A stretch of DNA of 64,000 nucleotides from an uncultured Prevotellaceae bacterium (GCA_902774925.1 CACYKE010000017.1:30746-94745); one strand, 5' to 3'; positions 37,701-46,315 are shown, counted from the first letter of the stretch. Numbers and translations are program-made. Notes: generated by a model from the letters alone, not told the origin.

Positions 37701-38002
37701 TAGAGCTCAGTACCGCAGTTCAGAGCGGTCTGTCCACCAAAAGCCAAGAGAATGCCGTCTGGGCGTTCCTTCTTGATAATCTCTGTAACAAAATGAGTGG
37801 TGACGGGTTGGAAATACACCTTGTCGGCAATACCTTCAGAAGTCTGAATGGTAGCGATGTTGGGGTTTACTAACACGGAAGAGATACCTTCCTCGCGCAA
37901 TGCTTTAAGTGCCTGGGAGCCAGAATAGTCAAACTCGCCAGCTTGTCCGATTTTGAGGGCACCCGAACCTAAAACGAGTACCTTTTTTAATTTTTTGTTC
38001 AT
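34736..38002 (-). CDS. carB: Carbamoyl-phosphate synthase, large subunit
   Basis: Makes carbamoyl phosphate for arginine and pyrimidine synthesis from bicarbonate, ATP and ammonia channelled from CarA. 1088 aa with the duplicated ATP-grasp architecture: SGALKIGQAGEFDYSG opens the first half and SGAYRIGSSVEFDWC the second. The oligomerisation domain lies between, and the MGS-like allosteric domain occupies the last 140 residues (LISSGGAKGKVSLLEPAKEL). No carA is adjacent in this window. It has its own promoter at 38038-38068. Confidence 0.97.
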   Translation of the reverse strand: MNKKLKKVLVLGSGALKIGQAGEFDYSGSQALKALREEGISSVLVNPNIATIQTSEGIADKVYFQPVTTHFVTEIIKKERPDGILLAFGGQTALNCGTELYQKGILKEYGVEVLGTSVEAIMNTEDRDLFVKKLDEIALKTPVSHAVENMEDALKAAHEIGFPIMIRSAYALGGLGSGICPDEKAFKELAESAFTFAPQILVEESLKGWKEIEFETIRDANDHCFTVASMENFDPLGIHTGESIVVAPTCSLKDEQVKMLQDITIKCVRHLGIVGECNIQFAFNAETNDYRIIEINARLSRSSALASKATGYPLAFVAAKIALGYTLDQIGEMGTTSSAYVAPSLDYMICKIPRWDLTKFAGVSRQIGSSMKSVGEIMSIGRSFEEMIQKGLRMIGQGMHGFVGNDHTKFDNLDDALANPTDLRIFAIAQALEDGYSVERIEQLTKIDVWFLERLKHIVDLKHELQKYDKLEELPSDLLLEVKQCGFSDFQIARFVLKTKSTNMEKENLQVREYRKQKGIQPSVKRIPTVASEHPELTNYLYFTYTHTPAFGNPEGEQYAPKHDINYYKNEKSVVVLGSGAYRIGSSVEFDWCSVNAINTARKLGYKSIMINYNPETVSTDYDMCDRLYFDELSLERVLDVMDLEQPRGVIVSVGGQIPNNLAMKLHRQGVPVLGTSPVDIDRAENRDKFSAMLDKLGIDQPAWRALTSFEDVKQFVDEVGYPVLVRPSYVLSGAAMNVCYDDEELHRFLNMATEVSKEFPVVISKFMTETKEIEFDAVADKGEVVEYAISEHVEYAGVHSGDATMVFPAQHIYFSTIRQIKKIARKIAAELNISGPFNIQFLAKNREVKVIECNLRASRSFPFVSKILKRNFIETATKIMLDAPYSRPDSSEFDIDRIGVKASQFSFARLQNADPVLGVDMSSTGEVGCLGDDLNEAMLNSLIATGYRLPKDDGSILISSGGAKGKVSLLEPAKELVKKGYKVYATGGTAKFFNDNGVEATPVAWPDEEGQNNVMDMIAAHQFDLIINVPKNHTKRELTNGYRIRRGAIDHNIPLMTNVRLAKAFIEAFTALSQNDIKIKSWQEYNA

Positions 38003-38037
38003 ATATCGATGCTGCTTGTTGATTGCATTCTGGGCTG

Positions 38038-38068
38038 CAAAGGTACAAATATTCTTGCAAAATACAAA
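38038..38068 (-). promoter_or_regulatory. Promoter of carB
   Basis: Minus strand TTTG (38068-38065), a 19-base spacer and TACCTTTG (38045-38038), 36 bases before the ATG. Confidence 0.78.
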
Positions 38069-38106
38069 GCAAATCAGTGTTTTTTTTGCACTTTTTCGCG
38101 CTTTTT

Positions 38107-38138
38107 ATTGCTTTATTGAATATTTATTCGTACCTTCG
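38107..38138 (+). promoter_or_regulatory. Promoter of the RNase P RNA gene
   Basis: TTG at 38108-38110 and TACCTTCG at 38131-38138, just before the RNA. The -7 box has the same CG variant as two other promoters here. Confidence 0.65.
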
Positions 38139-38141
38139 CAG

Positions 38142-38514
38142 CCTGAAAGCAGTGTTCCGGTCTGCCGCTGGTGTTCAGCAGAGCACGAGAGGAAAGTCCG
38201 GGCAGCATAGGACACTCCACTGGTGAAAGTGCCAGCAGTTGGTGACAGCTGGAGCCGGGAGAAGAAAATTACCGCCCGAAAGGGTAAGGGTGAGAAGGTG
38301 GGGTAAGAGCCCACCAGCCTGCGGGTGATCGTAGGGCTGTTCCGTCTGGAGGCTGCAAGTTCGCGTAAACCGTTGGTTGAGGGTTGTCCGCCCAAAGCCT
38401 TGTGCTACGACGGAGGGTAGAATGCTTGAGCCGTGGGGTAACTCGCGGAGTAGATAAATGGCAGGCATCTCTTTCGGGAGAAACAGAACCCGGCTTACAG
38501 GGACAGTGCTTTCT
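38142..38514 (+). ncRNA. rnpB: RNase P RNA, bacterial type A
   Basis: Catalytic RNA that matures tRNA 5' ends. The conserved 5' core GAGGAAAGTCCGGGC is at about 38189, and the 3' core AGATAAATGG and ACAGAACCCGGCTTA lies at about 38452-38498. GAAAGCA (38145-38151) pairs with TGCTTTC (38507-38513) as helix P1, directly followed by TTTTT, so the closing helix doubles as the terminator. End positions are estimated from P1 to within a few bases. Confidence 0.95.
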
Positions 38515-38553
38515 TTTTAGTTGATAGTTAGGAGATAATAGATAATAGTTGTT

Positions 38554-39861
38554 GTGCACAAGGTTATACAGTTTCTGAAAATCGGCATTTGGCGAATTAC
38601 GCGAGGCGACGTGTCGTCCTTGCGCTATTTGGGTGTCGAGATACTGAAGAAAGTGTTGCTTGCAGTACGTTTCTTTACGGCAAAACGCGTCATGACCAAG
38701 GCCTCGGCGCTAACCTATTCGACGTTGTTGGCCATCGTACCTATTCTTGCCGTAGTCTTCGCCATAGCTCGTGGCTTTGGATATAATAAATATATAGAGG
38801 TGTGGTTTCGCGATTCGTTATCGTCGCAACCTCAGGTGGCAGAAACCATTATCGGCTTTGTCAATAGTTATTTGGTTCACACAAAGAGCGGCATATTCCT
38901 CGGCATTGGTCTGCTATTCATGTTGTACACGGTATTGATGCTGGTGAGCAACATCGAAGATGCGTTCAATGAAATATGGCAGGTAAAAAAGGGACGTTCA
39001 ATGTTCCGCACGTTTACCGACTATCTGGCCATGTTCTTCGTGGCACCGATTCTTATTGTGTTGTCGTCGGGTATTAGTATCTTTCTGGCTACAGCGGCCA
39101 AAGAACTTCCGGACTTTATGATGTTAGGTACAGCTGTACGTTACATGATTGACCTTTCACCCTACGTGTTGATGTCAGGCATGTTCATCGCGCTTTACAT
39201 CTTTATGCCTAACACGCGAGTGAAGTTTTCGAGTGTGATAGTTCCTGGCATTCTGGCTGGTATCGCCATGCAAGGCCTACAGTTTGTGTATATTCATTCG
39301 CAGATATTCCTGTCGAGCTACAATGCCATTTACGGTTCCTTTGCTGCACTACCGTTGTTTATGTTGTGGATGCAGATATCATGGACCATTTGTCTGTTTG
39401 GTGCAGAACTGTGCTATACTAATCAAAATCTCGACTACTACGACTATGATGCCCATTCCGGCGAAATCAGTCACCGTTATCGGATTCTGCTCTGCGCCCT
39501 GCTGATGAGCCGTATCAGCAAGCGTTTTGCCACAGGAGGGAAACCTTATTCTCTGCTTGAATTGCGTGCGGAGACGTCTATCCCTATTCGATTTGTCAAT
39601 GAGCTTGTGTATGAATTGATTGATGCAGGAATGCTCTTGGAAATTACCAACGACGAGAAAGGTGAAGAGAGCCGTTTCATTCCCTCTATGGATACACAGG
39701 CGTTGACGTTAGGCACAATGGTTGACCGCCTGGAATCGCGTGGACAGTGGAAAATAGATTTGGACATTAACGAACTGTTGAAAGGCGATTGGGCAAAAGC
39801 TTTAGAAATTCGTTCAAACTACTTGAAAGACGCACGCGGTATTTTATTGCAAGACCTTTAA
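38554..39861 (+). CDS. YihY/BrkB family inner-membrane protein
   Basis: 435 aa. The first 290 residues hold about six membrane helices in the YihY/BrkB pattern (MTKASALTYSTLLAIVPILA near the start, and FNEIWQVKKGRSMFRTFTDY after the third). It was once called ribonuclease BN, but the family is not that nuclease; its role is unknown. The remaining 145 residues are cytoplasmic and look like a winged-helix-type tail (ELRAETSIPIRFVNELVYEL), common in the Bacteroidota versions. The start is GTG at 38554, about 40 bases after rnpB. Confidence 0.88.
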   Translation: MHKVIQFLKIGIWRITRGDVSSLRYLGVEILKKVLLAVRFFTAKRVMTKASALTYSTLLAIVPILAVVFAIARGFGYNKYIEVWFRDSLSSQPQVAETIIGFVNSYLVHTKSGIFLGIGLLFMLYTVLMLVSNIEDAFNEIWQVKKGRSMFRTFTDYLAMFFVAPILIVLSSGISIFLATAAKELPDFMMLGTAVRYMIDLSPYVLMSGMFIALYIFMPNTRVKFSSVIVPGILAGIAMQGLQFVYIHSQIFLSSYNAIYGSFAALPLFMLWMQISWTICLFGAELCYTNQNLDYYDYDAHSGEISHRYRILLCALLMSRISKRFATGGKPYSLLELRAETSIPIRFVNELVYELIDAGMLLEITNDEKGEESRFIPSMDTQALTLGTMVDRLESRGQWKIDLDINELLKGDWAKALEIRSNYLKDARGILLQDL

Positions 39862-39921
39862 TGCCAACAATTTACGCGACACGATAGAAAATTTGCTTAT
39901 TTAATATTTTTTTACTAAATT

Positions 39922-39955
39922 TTTGCAAGTATGTGGAAGAAATTTCGTATATTTG
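39922..39955 (+). promoter_or_regulatory. Promoter of the AraC-type regulator
   Basis: TTTG at 39922-39925, a 22-base spacer and TATATTTG at 39948-39955, 38 bases before the ATG. Confidence 0.68.
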
Positions 39956-39992
39956 CATCGAAATCATTTTTAATCATCACAAAATTAGGGTT

Positions 39993-40460
39993 ATGACAAA
40001 GTATAACATTACCGCAAAGAAGGAAAAAGAGGCTCACTATCGTAGTCTCGTTAGCCCTAAACTGATGGACGAGTTGAAAGAAAAAATCAACCGTATTGTT
40101 GTGATGGAGAAAAAGTACAAAGACAAAGATTATTCAGCCAAGAAACTTGCCGAAGAGTTGGGAACAAACACTCGCTACATTTCTGCTGTTGTCAATGTGC
40201 GCTTCCACATGAACTATACGTCGTTCATCAACAAGTTCCGTATTGAGGAGGCCATGGCTATCCTGGTGGATCGTAGGTATCAGAAGCTACGCATGCAAGA
40301 AGTCAGCGATATGGTCGGCTTCTCCAACCGTCAGTCGTTCTACGCTTCTTTCTTCAAACTGATGAAGATGACGCCTCGCGAGTATCGTTTGAGACATCTA
40401 GCCCAACATCCTTCTGAAAAATTGAAGCCCGAAAAGAAAAAGAAGGCTACAGCGAAATGA
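39993..40460 (+). CDS. Small AraC-type helix-turn-helix regulator
   Basis: 155 aa, essentially only the DNA-binding part: two helix-turn-helix motifs of the AraC C-terminal domain (SAKKLAEELGTNTRYISAVV, then MQEVSDMVGFSNRQSFYASF and the MTPREYR ending). No ligand-binding domain, and a Lys-rich tail of about 20 residues. The frame is open upstream to 39933, but that overlaps the -7 box; ATG 39993 is the start. The stop overlaps the DPP III start as ATGA, so it is produced together with that peptidase. Confidence 0.88.
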   Translation: MTKYNITAKKEKEAHYRSLVSPKLMDELKEKINRIVVMEKKYKDKDYSAKKLAEELGTNTRYISAVVNVRFHMNYTSFINKFRIEEAMAILVDRRYQKLRMQEVSDMVGFSNRQSFYASFFKLMKMTPREYRLRHLAQHPSEKLKPEKKKKATAK

Positions 40461-42427
40461 ATTACTTAGGAGACAGTGCATACTTCGATTATGTCGAAGG
40501 GCGCTTTGCAGATTTACAGTTGCTCAGATACCGCTTAGAGGGATTTGAGCAATTGTCTTTATGTCAGAAACAACTGATTTACTACCTGTCGAAAGCTACG
40601 CTTTATGGTCGCGACATCACCTTCGACCAGTTTGGCAAGTATAATATCCGCATTCGTAAAACGCTGGAAACCATATATACCAGTGATGCTATCGACCACG
40701 AGTGTGACGATTTCAAGGCGATGGAAATCTACCTGAAGCGTCTGTGGTTTTCTAATGGCATCTATCACCACTATGGTTGCGACAAGTTTGAACCAGGCTT
40801 CAGCCAGGAATGGTTAAGGCAAGTGATCTGCCAGATTGAAGTAAGTAAACTGCCACTTTACCGTCATGAAACTATCGGTAATCTGATGGATGAACTTTTC
40901 CCTGTCATTTTCGACCCCAACGTGCTGCCCAAACGTGTCAACAAGGCCAATGGCGAGGATTTGGTCGTGACTTCGGCCTGCAATTTCTACGATGGTGTGA
41001 CACAGGAGGAAGCAGAAGCATTTTATCAACAGCAGAAAGATGCCGCCGTTGATGACAAACAGCCTGTTTCCTATGGTTTGAATTCAACGCTGGTCAAGGA
41101 CGACAAGGGTATCCATGAAGATGTCTGGTCGGCCAACGGTCGTTATGGCAATGCCATCCGACAGATTGTCTATTGGCTGGAGAAAGCCAAGACAGTGGCT
41201 GAGAACGAACGGCAGGCTCTCGTGATAGGACACCTTATTAATTATTATAATACTGGCGACCTGCGCGTGTTCAACGACTACTGTATCGAGTGGGTTGGGG
41301 AACACGAGGGTAGGATAGACTTCGTCAACGGATTCATCGAGGTTTATGGCGACCCGTTGGGTCTGAAAGGTTCGTGGGAGGGCATCGTGGAGTATAAGGA
41401 CCTTGAAGCCACTAAGCGAACCCAGACCATCAGCCAGAATGCCCAGTGGTTTGAGGACCATTCGCCCGTCGACCCACGCTTCCGCAAGCCTCATGTCAAG
41501 GGTGTTACTGCCAATGCCATCTGTGCCGCTATGCTCGGTGGCGACGAGTATCCCTCGACGGCTATCGGTATCAATCTGCCTAATGCCGACTGGATTCGTG
41601 CGGAGCACGGCTCGAAGAGCATCACCATTTCTAACATTACCGATGCCTACAACAAGGCCGCTCACGGCAATGGTTTCAAGGAGGAATTCGTCATCGACGA
41701 ACCCACACTCGCCTTGATAGAGAAGTATGGCGATATCTGTGATGACCTGCATACAGACCTGCACGAATGCTTGGGTCACGGTAGCGGACAGTTGTTGCCC
41801 GGTACCGATCCTGATGCATTGAAAGCCTACGGCAATACCATTGAGGAGGCGCGTGCCGACCTTTTCGGACTCTACTATATTGCCGACCAAAAACTCATAG
41901 ACTTGGGTCTTGTGCCTGATGCCGAGGCGTATAAGTCGCAGTATTACAGTTACATCATGAATGGCCTGATGACCCAACTCATCCGCATCGAACCGGGTCG
42001 GCAGATAGAGGAAGCCCACATGCGCAATCGTGCCCTGATAGCCCATTGGTGCTACGAACAGGGTGGGGAAGTGATTACGATGGAGAAACGCGATGGCAAG
42101 ACCTTTATACGCGTAAATGACCATGAAGCTTTACGTGAGATGTTTGCCTGTTTATTAGCTGAGATTCAGCGCATTAAGAGCGAAGGAGATTATGATGCAG
42201 CCCGTCAGTTGGTGGAGCGTTATGCCATCAAGGTAGATGCCGACCTTCATCAAGAGGTGTTGGCTCGTTATAAGAAACTGGACTTAGCACCCTATAAGGG
42301 ATTCATCAATCCTCGGCTCATTCCCGTTCTCGATGCCGACGGAGAAATCAGCGACGTTCAGGTCGACTATTCCGAGAGTTATGTTCAGCAAATGTTACGC
42401 TATGGTCAAGAGTACGGGACGATGTAA
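40457..42427 (+). CDS. Dipeptidyl-peptidase III-like metallopeptidase (M49)
   Basis: Zinc exopeptidase that removes dipeptides from the N-terminus of oligopeptides, 656 aa. The M49 zinc motif HECLGH occupies residues 436-441, and the third ligand motif EEARAD begins at 463. No signal peptide, so it is cytosolic. Bacteroidota members are often misnamed dihydrofolate reductase in databases; nothing here supports that. Translationally coupled to the AraC-type regulator. The stop lies inside a tandem heptamer repeat that also forms the next gene's start. Confidence 0.92.
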   Translation: MNYLGDSAYFDYVEGRFADLQLLRYRLEGFEQLSLCQKQLIYYLSKATLYGRDITFDQFGKYNIRIRKTLETIYTSDAIDHECDDFKAMEIYLKRLWFSNGIYHHYGCDKFEPGFSQEWLRQVICQIEVSKLPLYRHETIGNLMDELFPVIFDPNVLPKRVNKANGEDLVVTSACNFYDGVTQEEAEAFYQQQKDAAVDDKQPVSYGLNSTLVKDDKGIHEDVWSANGRYGNAIRQIVYWLEKAKTVAENERQALVIGHLINYYNTGDLRVFNDYCIEWVGEHEGRIDFVNGFIEVYGDPLGLKGSWEGIVEYKDLEATKRTQTISQNAQWFEDHSPVDPRFRKPHVKGVTANAICAAMLGGDEYPSTAIGINLPNADWIRAEHGSKSITISNITDAYNKAAHGNGFKEEFVIDEPTLALIEKYGDICDDLHTDLHECLGHGSGQLLPGTDPDALKAYGNTIEEARADLFGLYYIADQKLIDLGLVPDAEAYKSQYYSYIMNGLMTQLIRIEPGRQIEEAHMRNRALIAHWCYEQGGEVITMEKRDGKTFIRVNDHEALREMFACLLAEIQRIKSEGDYDAARQLVERYAIKVDADLHQEVLARYKKLDLAPYKGFINPRLIPVLDADGEISDVQVDYSESYVQQMLRYGQEYGTM

Positions 42428-42455
42428 GAAATAAGATGGAAGATGTAAGAGATAA
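42421..42455. repeat. Five tandem heptamers at the DPP III/AlkD-like junction
   Basis: GATGTAA, GAAATAA, GATGGAA, GATGTAA and GAGATAA from 42421. The first holds the DPP III stop codon and the third the ATG of the next gene. Same unit as 16871-16905. Confidence 0.75.
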
Positions 42456-43107
42456 AGTTAAGGAAATCAAGCAGTCGTTTCGTCTGATGATGGATGGTTC
42501 TGTTGCTCAGTCGATGCGCGACAAGGGCTTGAATTATCATCTTAATTGGGGTGCCACGCTTCCTCGTCTGAAAGCCAAAGCCGAAGAACTAAAAGCCAAT
42601 AGCCCTCGCAACGCCACACTCTCACAGAGAGAAGAACCAACAGCCAAAAGCCAATACGACCTTGCCATTGCCCTTTGGAAGGAGAATGTCCGTGAGTGTA
42701 AGATTCTGGCTACGATGCTGATGCCACCCGAGCAGATGTTGTCCGGCGTGTGCGATATATGGATGGAACAGATACCCTCGCAGGAGATTGCCGAACAGGC
42801 GGCTTTCAACCTGTGGCAATATCTGCCTTACGCGCCAGAGAAAGCCTACCAATGGATTGCCAGCGACCAGGAATATTACCAGCTCTGTGGCTTTCACGTG
42901 CTGTCACGATTGTTTATGAACGGACAGGAACCTAACGAGCGGGGCATCAACGAGTTTATCGACCAGTCGCTCTCTGCACTTCAGGGCCCATATATGTCAG
43001 TTCGCAAGGCGGCTATGCAGAGTCTCCAACGCTTTGCAGAACTGGGTCTCGTGTATGAGAGAATGGCCAAAAGCGCAACGAAATCCATTAATTTAGATTT
43101 TTTATAA
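42436..43107 (+). CDS. AlkD-like DNA alkylation repair HEAT-repeat protein
   Basis: 223 aa, all-helical. The pattern LNYHLNWGATLPRLKAKA, LAIALWKENVRECKILATML and EQAAFNLWQYL fits the HEAT-like repeats of AlkC/AlkD-type alkylation repair proteins, which remove bulky alkyl bases, though the catalytic Asp is not obvious to me. Between residues 50 and 74 an unusual Ser/Gln/Glu-rich stretch (SPRNATLSQREEPTAKSQ) is flanked by the 11-bp direct repeat AAAAGCCAATA, at 42591 and 42646. The first residues MEDVRDKVKEIK come from a heptamer repeat. Nine bases after DPP III, so same transcript. Confidence 0.72.
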   Translation: MEDVRDKVKEIKQSFRLMMDGSVAQSMRDKGLNYHLNWGATLPRLKAKAEELKANSPRNATLSQREEPTAKSQYDLAIALWKENVRECKILATMLMPPEQMLSGVCDIWMEQIPSQEIAEQAAFNLWQYLPYAPEKAYQWIASDQEYYQLCGFHVLSRLFMNGQEPNERGINEFIDQSLSALQGPYMSVRKAAMQSLQRFAELGLVYERMAKSATKSINLDFL

Positions 43108-43112
43108 ACTAT

Positions 43113-43146
43113 TTTGCCGTTTTCTAAAGAAAAAGTAGTAATTTTG
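43113..43146 (+). promoter_or_regulatory. Promoter of the Fur-family gene
   Basis: TTTG at 43113-43116, a 22-base spacer and TAATTTTG at 43139-43146, 30 bases before the ATG. Confidence 0.65.
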
Positions 43147-43175
43147 TGCGGTTTTAACCGATATAGCCACATAAA

Positions 43176-43694
43176 ATGAAAGAAAACGTCAAGACTACTG
43201 TCAGGAATATTCTGTCCAATTATTTGGAGCAGAACAACTTACGCAAGACCCCTGAGCGGTTTGCCATTCTTGATGCCGTCTACGATACACAGGAACATTT
43301 CACGTTGGAAGAGTTGGGCGAGAAACTGAACGACGAAGACCGTTTCCCCGTCAGTCGTGCAACGCTTTATAACACGTTGAAGTTGTTTATGGAATTACGC
43401 CTGGTTATTCGTCACCGCTTTCAGGGTGCCACGAAATACGAGGCTTGTTACGACAATAACAGCCACTGCCATCAGATATGTACGGTTTGCGGTAAGGTGA
43501 CGGAGTTTAAGTCCAAAAAGATTAATGACGCCATCAGGTCGCTCCACATGAAGAGTTTCCGCATGGATGGTTTCTCGTTATACGTCTATGGCCTCTGCAA
43601 GAGTTGTCAGGTGAAACAGGCAAAACATGCGAAGGCCAAATCAAGACTGCAGAAAGTAGAGAAAGCAGAGAAAGTTGAGAAAGTAAAACATTAA
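43176..43694 (+). CDS. Fur-family metal- or peroxide-responsive repressor
   Basis: 172 aa. Winged-helix DNA-binding domain (about 10-85; RKTPERFAILDAVY and VSRATLYNTLKLF) followed by a dimerisation domain with two zinc-ligand pairs, CTVCGK and CKSCQ. HCHQICTVC is typical of the structural metal site. Whether it is Fur, Zur or PerR cannot be settled by eye. The last 22 residues are a Lys/Glu/Val tail encoded by four 9-bp repeats. It precedes purA by 13 bases. Confidence 0.9.
   Translation: MKENVKTTVRNILSNYLEQNNLRKTPERFAILDAVYDTQEHFTLEELGEKLNDEDRFPVSRATLYNTLKLFMELRLVIRHRFQGATKYEACYDNNSHCHQICTVCGKVTEFKSKKINDAIRSLHMKSFRMDGFSLYVYGLCKSCQVKQAKHAKAKSRLQKVEKAEKVEKVKH
43651..43686. repeat. Four in-frame tandem 9-bp units in the Fur-family gene tail
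   Basis: AGAAAGTAG, AGAAAGCAG, AGAAAGTTG and AGAAAGTAA at 43651, 43660, 43669 and 43678. They encode the KVEKAEKVEKVK tail and end just before the stop codon. Confidence 0.82.
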
Positions 43695-43707
43695 GATATA
43701 CACAACT

Positions 43708-44700
43708 ATGAATCAAGGTAAAGTTGATGTCCTGCTCGGTTTGCAGTGGGGCGACGAAGGAAAAGGTAAGGTGGTCGACGTGCTGACCCCGCAGTATGAT
43801 GTGATAGCCCGTTTCCAGGGCGGTCCGAACGCTGGCCATACACTCGAGTTCGAGGGTCAGAAGTATGTGTTGCGCTCTATCCCCTCTGGTATCTTCCAGG
43901 GTGGAAAAGTCAACATCATCGGTAATGGCGTGGTATTGGCTCCCGATTTGTTTATGGACGAAGCCAAAGCGTTGGAGGCCAGTGGCCATGCGCTGAAGGA
44001 ACGCCTGCACATTTCGAAGAAGGCTCACCTCATCATGCCTACCCATCGCGTGCTCGATGCCGCTTACGAGGCTCAGAAGGGTAAGAACAAGGTTGGCACT
44101 ACGGGTAAGGGCATTGGTCCGACGTACACCGACAAGGTCAGCCGTAATGGTCTTCGCGTGGGCGATATCCTCGATGGTTTCGAGGAGAAGTATGCCGCTG
44201 CCAAGGCTCGTCACGAGGCTATCCTGAAGTCGCTCAACTTCGAGTATAACATTGACGAAGTAGAGAAGAAATGGCTCGAGGGCGTGGAATATCTGCGCCA
44301 GTTCCCCATTGTGGACAGCGAGCACGAAATCAACAATGTGTTGCGCTCGGGCAAGAGCATTCTCTGTGAGGGCGCTCAGGGCACGATGCTCGACGTCGAC
44401 TTCGGCAGCTATCCCTTCGTGACTTCTTCGAACACCATCTGCGCTGGTGCCTGCACGGGCTTGGGCATTGGCCCTAACAAGATTGGCGAGGTATTCGGCA
44501 TCATGAAGGCTTACTGTACACGTGTTGGTGCTGGTCCTTTCCCCACAGAACTCTTCGACGAGACTGGCAAAAAGATTCGCGACCTCGGTCACGAGTATGG
44601 TGCCGTCACGGGTCGTGAGCGTCGTTGTGGTTGGATTGACCTCGTGGCTCTGCGTTACTCGATTATGGTGAATGGCGTCACCCAGCTGCTTATAAGGTGA
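43708..44700 (+). pseudogene. purA: Adenylosuccinate synthetase, N-terminal part (frame broken by a deletion)
   Basis: IMP to adenylosuccinate, the first committed step to AMP. Starts MNQGKVDVLLGLQWGDEGKGK and follows the PurA family to RRCGWIDLVALRYSIMVNGVTQL, then runs into a stop at 44698. Intact PurA is about 420-430 aa; this part has 330. The family segment with the guanine-recognition motif (TKLDVLD in E. coli) should follow but is absent. The frame resumes +2 in AYKVNG at about 44688, so a deletion of 3n+1 bases, roughly 16-20 codons, is implied. purA is normally essential for purine prototrophy, so an assembly or sequencing error is possible. Confidence 0.85.
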
Positions 44701-44924
44701 ATGGCGTTCTGACGCGCGATTTCCCCTACGACATCGAGAAGGGCATCGAGCCCATCTACGAGGAGCTGCCCGGCTGGCAGACTGATATGACCCAGTTCAC
44801 CAGCGAGGACCAGTTCCCCAAGGCCTTCAAGGACTACATCGCATTCCTCGAAAAAGAACTCGAAACACCGATTAAAATCATTTCAATTGGCCCAGATAGA
44901 GCCCAAACTATTGTACGCAAATAA
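44697..44924 (+). pseudogene. purA: Adenylosuccinate synthetase, C-terminal part
   Basis: The frame from about 44688 (AYKVNGVLTRDFPYD) to 44924 matches the PurA C-terminus, including GIEPIYEELPGW and the end IISIGPDRAQTIV. A GTG at 44697 can be read as a start, but the fragment has no catalytic residues alone. It is in a different phase from the N-terminal part. The next gene, hisS, begins directly after its stop. Confidence 0.85.
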
Positions 44925-46304
44925 ATGGCACAGAAACCAAGTATACCTAAGGGAACGCGCGACTTCGGCCCCGTTGAGATGGCCAAGCGCAACTATATTT
45001 TCAACACCATTCGCTCCGTTTACGAGCTCTATGGCTTCCAGCAGATTGAGACACCCGCTCAGGAGACGCTGGCAACGCTGATGGGCAAGTATGGCGAGGA
45101 GGGTGACAAATTGCTTTTCAAGATTCTGAACTCTGGCGACTACCTCAATAAGATTGACGACCAGGAACTGACTGAGCGCAACACGCTTCGTCTGGCTTCG
45201 AAAATCTGCGAAAAGGGTCTGCGCTACGACCTCACCGTGCCTTTCGCCCGCTACGTGGTGATGCACCGCGAGGAACTTCAGTTGCCCTTCAAACGCTATC
45301 AGGTTCAGCCCGTTTGGCGTGCCGACCGCCCGCAGAAGGGCCGCTATCGTGAGTTCTATCAGTTTGATGGCGACGTCGTTGGTTCCGACTCGTTGCTCAA
45401 CGAGGTGGAACTGATGCAGATTGTCGATACGGTTTTCACCCGCTTTGGCGTTCGCGTGCAGATCAAGATCAACAACCGCAAAATCCTCACGGGTATTGCC
45501 GAGGTCATTGGTGCTGCCGATAAGATTGTGGACATCACGGTGGCTATCGACAAACTCGACAAGATTGGTATCGACAACGTGAATGCCGAGTTACGCGAGG
45601 ATGGCTTGACGGACGAGCAGATTCAGAAGCTGCAGCCCATCATCATGCTCGAAGGCACCAACGAGCAAAAACTGAACACCATCGCCGAAGTACTCGATAG
45701 CAGCGAGACCGGCCTGAAGGGTGTCGAAGAGCTTCGCTATATCCTGAACACGCTCGGTAGTGTGGGCAGTGGTTCTGCCACAGCCTTGAACAACGAGCTC
45801 CAGCTTGACCTCACCCTGGCTCGTGGCTTGAGCTACTACACGGGCGCCATCTTCGAGGTGAAAGCCCTCGATACGCCGATGGGTTCCATCTCTGGCGGTG
45901 GTCGTTACGACAACCTCACGGGTATCTTCGGCATGCCTGGTCTTTCGGGTGTGGGCATCTCGTTTGGTGTCGACCGTATCTACGACGTGCTCAATGCCCT
46001 CGACCTCTATCCCAAGGATTCGCTCCAGACCACGCAGGTGCTCTTCATCAATTTCGGTGAGAAGGAAACCGCCTACTGCCTGCCTATAATAAATAAGGTA
46101 CGCGCACAAGGCATCCGAGCCGAAATCTATCCTGACGGTGCGAAGATGAAGAAGCAGATGTCATATGCCAATGCCAAGCAGATTCCCTTTGTGGTGCTGG
46201 CAGGAGAGAGCGAGATGGAGGCCGGCAAGGTCACGCTGAAGAATATGGAGACCGGCGAACAGGTTCTTGTTTCGCCAGACGAGCTCATCGCGAAACTATC
46301 ATAA
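44925..46304 (+). CDS. hisS: Histidyl-tRNA synthetase
   Basis: Class II aminoacyl-tRNA synthetase, 459 aa. Begins [20 protein letters not shown]. Motif 2 is around [29 protein letters not shown], the histidine-binding motif is [15 protein letters not shown], and motif 3 is in [15 protein letters not shown]. The C-terminal anticodon-binding domain is complete. It starts immediately after the purA stop with no gap, so it depends on the purA transcript. Confidence 0.97.
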   Translation: MAQKPSIPKGTRDFGPVEMAKRNYIFNTIRSVYELYGFQQIETPAQETLATLMGKYGEEGDKLLFKILNSGDYLNKIDDQELTERNTLRLASKICEKGLRYDLTVPFARYVVMHREELQLPFKRYQVQPVWRADRPQKGRYREFYQFDGDVVGSDSLLNEVELMQIVDTVFTRFGVRVQIKINNRKILTGIAEVIGAADKIVDITVAIDKLDKIGIDNVNAELREDGLTDEQIQKLQPIIMLEGTNEQKLNTIAEVLDSSETGLKGVEELRYILNTLGSVGSGSATALNNELQLDLTLARGLSYYTGAIFEVKALDTPMGSISGGGRYDNLTGIFGMPGLSGVGISFGVDRIYDVLNALDLYPKDSLQTTQVLFINFGEKETAYCLPIINKVRAQGIRAEIYPDGAKMKKQMSYANAKQIPFVVLAGESEMEAGKVTLKNMETGEQVLVSPDELIAKLS

Positions 46305-46315
46305 AAAAACAAACA

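Noticed and set aside
38554-39861. Ribonuclease BN
   Set aside because: The protein is a multi-helix membrane protein of the YihY/BrkB family without metallo-beta-lactamase motifs.
41084-42124. Long minus-strand frame opposite DPP III
   Set aside because: Shadow of the DPP III codon pattern; no promoter or recognisable protein.
40457-42427. Dihydrofolate reductase
   Set aside because: The name is sometimes attached to such genes, but the protein has the M49 motifs HECLGH and EEARAD and no DHFR features.
43534-44592. Long minus-strand frame opposite purA
   Set aside because: Antisense shadow across two genes with no coding features of its own.
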